Of a stretch of DNA of 64,000 bases, positions 60,195 through 64,000 are shown piece by piece (positions within the stretch are counted from its first letter, which is position 1; every line of letters starts with the position of its first letter). This DNA is from Oscillatoria sp. FACHB-1407 (GTDB taxonomy: Bacteria; Cyanobacteriota; Cyanobacteriia; Elainellales; Elainellaceae): positions 310,001 through 374,000 of the forward strand of contig NZ_JACJSA010000003.1 of NCBI RefSeq assembly GCF_014697545.1, read 5' to 3'. A program made the translations under genes and the position numbers. Below the pieces are notes generated by a model that ran no database searches, was not told the DNA's origin, and saw only the letters and a list, made by a program, of their open reading frames with translations.

Positions 60195-61908
60195 GCGATA
60201 TTTGGCGATCGCCTTCGATTACGATGGCACTCTAGCAACGGATGGACGAGTTGATGATCAAACAATTGATGCACTGGAGCGAGCAAAAGCATCCGGGCGA
60301 AAGTTGATTTTAGTGACCGGGCGACACCTGGAAGATTTGCTGGAGTCCTTTCCGCGCATCGATTTGTTTGATTTGACCGTGTTAGAGAATGGGGCGTTGT
60401 TATATCGTCCCGCTACCCGTGAGGAACGACCCCTGGGCGATCGCCCCTCAGAGGCGTTTGTGCAAGCGTTGCGCGATCGCCAGGTCGATCCGTTAGCGAT
60501 AGGGCGCGTCATTGTCGCAACCTGGCATCCCCATGAGACAACGGTGATGGAGGTGATCCGCGACCTGGGATTGGAGTTGCAGGTGATCTTCAACAAAGGG
60601 GCAGTCATGGTCTTGCCGTCCGGCATGAACAAAGCGACAGGATTGCAAGCAGCATTAGAAGAACTGGGGTTATCTGCTCACAATACAGTTGGGGTAGGGG
60701 ATGCAGAAAACGATCATGCGTTTCTCAATTGGTGCGAATGTTCGGTGGCAGTTGCTAATGCACTGCCGACCCTCAAAGAAAAAGCCGATTGGGTGACAAC
60801 AGGTGCGCGTGGAGCAGGGGTTGTAGAACTGATCGATCGCCTGATTGCTTGCGATTTGAGTGAACTGGATGACCAGTTAGAGCGGCACAACATTTTGTTA
60901 GGAACAACCATCGAGCAAAATACTCCCCTCTATATGAAGCCTTATCGGGAGAGCATCTTGCTGGCAGGCACTTCTGGTAGTGGTAAATCGACTCTGGCAA
61001 CTGAAATTTTGGAACGGTTGTCAGAGCAGGGCTATCAGTTTTGCATTATTGATCCCGAAGGCGATTATGAAAACTTGAGTGGAGCAGTAATGGTGGGCGA
61101 TGCGCGTCAGGTGCCCAACGAGAAAGAACTGCTATCCCTCCTGCATCAATCGGGGCAAAATGTCGTTGTTAACCTGTTAAGGTTAGCTCTTGACCAGCGT
61201 CCTGCCTTTTTTACGAAACTGTTGCCGCAACTGCAAGAGTTGCGAGTCAAAACCGGACGTCCCCACTGGTTGATCGTCGATGAGGCACATCACCTGATGC
61301 CGACCTCCTGGCAACAGACCGGACTGGCACTACCCCAAGAGCTAGACCGGATGATCTTCATCACCGTACATCCCGATCATGTCTCTCCGGCAGCGTTGTC
61401 CTCTTTGACAGCGATCGTTGCGCTGGGGGAAACTCCTGACCAAACCATTCAATCCTTTGCTGGAGCAATTAACCAACCTGCACCCGAAATGCCTGCTCTG
61501 ACTCTAAAATCCGGGGAAGCATTGGCATGGTTTCGCCACACGGAACTGGCTCCCATTCACTTTTGCGTCGCGCCACCCCAAACCGAGCACCATCGGCACC
61601 GTCGCCTCTATGCCGAGGGAGAACTGGGCGACGACAAGTGCTTTTATTTTCGAGGCAAGGACGGCAAACTGAACCTGCGAGCCCAGAATCTGGTGCTGTT
61701 TATGCAGCTAGCCGAAGGTGTGGACGACGAAACCTGGCTCTATCACTTACAGCAGGGTGACTATTCCAACTGGTTCCGGGTGGCGATTAAGGATGAAGGT
61801 TTGGCGGCTGAGGCGGAATACATCGAAGGGTTGTCTGATGTTTCGCCTGAAAAGAGCCGCGCCCTGATCAAGGCAGAGATTGAGCAGCGTTACACACTAC
61901 CGATCTGA
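60193..61908 (+). CDS. HAD phosphatase fused to a HerA/DUF87-like P-loop ATPase
   Basis: 571 residues from ATG 60193; an upstream in-frame ATG at 60124 reads through the tandem repeats and would add a hydrophobic leader, judged unlikely. Residues 1-230 are a HAD-IIB (Cof-like) phosphatase: FDYDGTLA (8-15), LVTGRH and GVGDAENDHAF. From about 250 a P-loop ATPase follows: GTSGSGKST (259-267), the Walker B WLIVDEAHHL (about 358-367), and IDPEGDYENL. The latter resembles DUF87/HerA-like DNA-translocating ATPases. What the fused pair does is unknown. It ends by overlapping the convergent acyltransferase gene by 41 bases. Confidence 0.85.
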   Translation: MRYLAIAFDYDGTLATDGRVDDQTIDALERAKASGRKLILVTGRHLEDLLESFPRIDLFDLTVLENGALLYRPATREERPLGDRPSEAFVQALRDRQVDPLAIGRVIVATWHPHETTVMEVIRDLGLELQVIFNKGAVMVLPSGMNKATGLQAALEELGLSAHNTVGVGDAENDHAFLNWCECSVAVANALPTLKEKADWVTTGARGAGVVELIDRLIACDLSELDDQLERHNILLGTTIEQNTPLYMKPYRESILLAGTSGSGKSTLATEILERLSEQGYQFCIIDPEGDYENLSGAVMVGDARQVPNEKELLSLLHQSGQNVVVNLLRLALDQRPAFFTKLLPQLQELRVKTGRPHWLIVDEAHHLMPTSWQQTGLALPQELDRMIFITVHPDHVSPAALSSLTAIVALGETPDQTIQSFAGAINQPAPEMPALTLKSGEALAWFRHTELAPIHFCVAPPQTEHHRHRRLYAEGELGDDKCFYFRGKDGKLNLRAQNLVLFMQLAEGVDDETWLYHLQQGDYSNWFRVAIKDEGLAAEAEYIEGLSDVSPEKSRALIKAEIEQRYTLPI

Positions 61909-62908
61909 GTTGATCGATCAGCGTTTGTAGGTGCGATCGCAATGCCTGAGCTTTACGATAGGCGGTTGTGCGATTGGGTTGCCAGTCGCGATCGCGGAAT
62001 GGCGTTTCTAAGGGTTGGATAAAATAACGCAGATGGGTGCGGTTTGCCCACACTCCCATAGAGGGAAAGAGGATAAACACCACCACCAACAGCGACAATG
62101 GGAACATTGGCAACCCCAACCATCGAGCCATGCGTTTGATATTCACAGTCCAGGGGTGCAGGTTTTCACTGCCCATGCAAACGACTGGCAGGATAGGAAT
62201 CTGGTAGCGATCGCTCAACTGCACAAAACTCGGATCAAACGTCGCCAGTTGATACCGATTGCGCCATCCTTTTGCTAGACCTCGCCAACCTTCTGGGGCG
62301 TATAACACAACTGCATTCTCAGCCTGTGATTGCAGAGCAGCTTCAAAACTCTCCGGCTCTGCTCTCACGCTGCCTAATGCCTCCGACCAGCCTACGGGTA
62401 ACCACCAGCGCAGCCAGGGATGATCAAAAAAGATCTCGTGTGCAAGTGGCTGTGGAAACCAGCCTCGTGCTTCAGTTAACAGCACTCCCAGGCTCACCAA
62501 ATCCCAGGGAAAGCACATACCAGCATGGTTCATCGCGATGATGAGCCGACCTGTTTCGGGTAAGTTTTCCAGGTGATGCAACTCGGCTCGAAAATGGCGA
62601 TGCACAATGGGGGTAAGAATTTCTTGCTGAAAGGCAAATTGATAGTGGGGATCGATCGATTGTGGTGTCTCACGCGGAGCACGGCACCCAAGCCGCAACC
62701 AGCGCAACAACAGAGCTAAATAAAATCCTCCTGGTAGCAAAAACAGCAGGTATTCCACCATGTTCCAACCATCAGGGTCTGCATGATAGTGTTGCCAGTG
62801 ACGGTTAAACAAGATTAACCATCCCGGTGGATACCACAAACAAAACCAGTCAAACCACCCAAACTGATAGTGCATTTGGGGTTTGTTAATCAGGCGATCG
62901 CTGAACAT
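61868..62908 (-). CDS. Divergent PlsC-like lysophospholipid acyltransferase
   Basis: 346 residues. The first ~80 residues are a hydrophobic, aromatic leader with a membrane helix (MVEYLLFLLPGGFYLALLL). IIAMNHAGMCFPWDLVSLG takes the place of the family's NHxxxxD motif, but seven residues separate the histidine and aspartate. LYAPEGWRGLAKGWRNRYQL is the block II phosphate-binding part, and ILPVVCMGSENLHPW block III. Such variants occur in cyanobacteria. It probably acylates lysophosphatidate or a related lipid. The ATG is 62908 or 62872. Confidence 0.78.
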   Translation of the reverse strand: MFSDRLINKPQMHYQFGWFDWFCLWYPPGWLILFNRHWQHYHADPDGWNMVEYLLFLLPGGFYLALLLRWLRLGCRAPRETPQSIDPHYQFAFQQEILTPIVHRHFRAELHHLENLPETGRLIIAMNHAGMCFPWDLVSLGVLLTEARGWFPQPLAHEIFFDHPWLRWWLPVGWSEALGSVRAEPESFEAALQSQAENAVVLYAPEGWRGLAKGWRNRYQLATFDPSFVQLSDRYQIPILPVVCMGSENLHPWTVNIKRMARWLGLPMFPLSLLVVVFILFPSMGVWANRTHLRYFIQPLETPFRDRDWQPNRTTAYRKAQALRSHLQTLIDQLRSVVCNAAQSLP

Positions 62909-64000
62909 TGCCCCTCACAAAAACTCCTGCTTGTATCCTCCCTTGTCAGGTGTTACTGGCATTCACTCTAAATACATAATTTTTTTTCACATCACTATCT
63001 GCCATTCCAGTAACAAAAGTGAATTAAAGATTTAAAGATGTACGCGATACTCCCACAATTACCTCCAGATAGGTGAGAATAGAGTTTGCGCTGCTGAGCT
63101 ACAGCAATGTATTTTTGTTTATAGAAAATCACTCTATAAATACAGTAAGATCTGCTTTCGTATATCACGGCAGTCATTTGCCCTGAATACCGTAAACCAG
63201 GTTTTGTGTCCAATGTGGGTGGTTCTTTCCGCCCTGTACCGTTTCCGGCTACTTACCCTCAAATGAATTGCAGGCTAACAATTAAAATCTACTGCAACGG
63301 ATTTTAGTTAGTTTCAAGAGATTTGAGTCAACAGTCTGCAATTAATTCAGGGCGATCGCTGCAAGGGGTGTAAGACCTGGAGTACTCCCAATACTCCTCA
63401 CAAAAGATAATTGTCTGTTGCAGAAGATGAAGAACATTTGCAACTTTTACAAAAAATTAGGTGCAACTTCCGATATGATTGTGCCGTTACTGTACAGACA
63501 ATCAATAATATACATTTATGACAGGAGGCGCGAAATGCAAATTGGGTAATAGCAGATTATGACAGTCATCAATCGTAGACACTCCTTCACTAAAAGTGGA
63601 GACGGGTCGCGAAAATGACAGACTGGTCAACTTAACCAATTACACAATAGGCGATCGCAACGCTAAACATGATTTCTATGTTTAAAGCGGGCTGACTGAC
63701 ACGATTCTCGATATTTCCCAAGCTGTTCGTAAGATGCATGGAGATTGCGTTGTAACGACAACCGCTCCTCGCAATCACTGCTCATTTCTTTCAACCCAGA
63801 ACTGAACACTTGACATTGGCTGTCAACACCTTATTGATCTTAACCAAAGGATATAATGAGGTTCATCTTGGGCAAATCCGCTGTGGATTGATTTCATTGA
63901 GACGGTTAGAAGCCAAACGCAAAATATAGTTGCTTTGCCTCCTAAGCCCAACGCTTCAGAACGACGTTCAGCCATTGCTCAAGATATCGGTATTGTCTAT
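62909..64000. other. About 1.1 kb with no clear gene; a possible leader and the start of a further gene
   Basis: No credible long frame up to about 63860. Two things stand out: a strong AGGAGG (63523-63528) before the five-codon frame ATG CAA ATT GGG TAA (63535-63549), and TTGACA (63810-63815) with its inverted copy TGTCAA (63821-63826), downstream of which TATAAT occurs at 63852-63857. From 63860 a frame stays open to the window end (47 codons, no ATG; a TTG at 63935), containing PPKPNASERRSAIAQDIGIV. It may be the start of a gene that continues outside the window. Confidence 0.35.

Noticed and set aside
62995..63213. 72-codon minus-strand frame
   Set aside because: No start signal or family, irregular composition, and no coding-like neighbourhood.
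63393..63402. ACTCCTCACA, the core of the small RNA Yfr1
   Set aside because: The core motif is present, but no 3' terminator hairpin with T-run follows, and the upstream stem (GGAGTACTCC) does not match the short Yfr1 layout. It is too short to call.
1..64000. tRNA or rRNA genes
   Set aside because: No cloverleaf with a GGTTCRANTC-type T-arm or rRNA segment was recognised in the gaps; a dedicated scan could still find one.

Overview
The window comes from a cyanobacterium. The octamer GCGATCGC (HIP1) occurs all through it, and it carries photosystem genes (psaL, psb34), a fused NADPH-thioredoxin reductase/thioredoxin (NTRC), a COP23-type protein and a SigG-type sigma factor. Heptanucleotide tandem arrays (TGGTCAA-like) and many small dispersed repeats suggest a filamentous, Leptolyngbya- or Nostoc-like genome; that placement is inference.

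Layout. 1-35 kb is mostly core or housekeeping: the end of a heterodimer-type ABC exporter, a predicted 6S RNA (not an open reading frame, recognised from promoter, closing stem and conserved segment), NTRC, a GST, a secreted two-CBM/SGNH/RTX protein, psb34, a TPR protein, a COP23 protein, pyruvate kinase, a DUF72 protein, a PlsY-like/PEP-synthase-like fusion, sigG with its putative anti-sigma factor, a GGCT-fold protein, leuS, a histidine kinase, a Clp-fold membrane protease, psaL, and a stress-flavoured run (two small lipoproteins, CsbD, a CdaR-type regulator, hemerythrin).

35.2-52.4 kb is the most interesting region: a co-directional glycan cluster holding nine glycosyltransferase genes (five family-9 domains plus four GT4/GT1-like and one GT2) together with GmhA (fused to a GT4 domain), GmhB and HldE. 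These are the enzymes that make ADP-D-glycero-beta-D-manno-heptose from sedoheptulose 7-phosphate. No HldD-type epimerase and no flippase, polymerase or ABC exporter gene is visible, so the product is predicted to be a D,D-heptose-containing glycan or glycoprotein whose export functions lie elsewhere. A short-chain dehydrogenase and a glutathione-reductase-like enzyme are embedded in the cluster.

52.4-64 kb is accessory: a TIR-STAND-TPR protein (possible defence or signalling gene) and a DoxX protein lying between two nearly identical inverted 120-bp repeats, then UV endonuclease UvsE, small hydrophilic proteins, a baeRF-type protein, a HAD phosphatase fused to a P-loop ATPase, a divergent PlsC-like acyltransferase, and about 1.1 kb with no clear gene at the right end.

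Repeats are abundant in the gaps: at least four families of MITE-like or palindromic elements recur, two of them with TATAGC-type inverted ends. Starts were moved downstream from the longest open frame wherever a Shine-Dalgarno sequence, signal peptide or family N-terminus argued for it; each such choice is stated.
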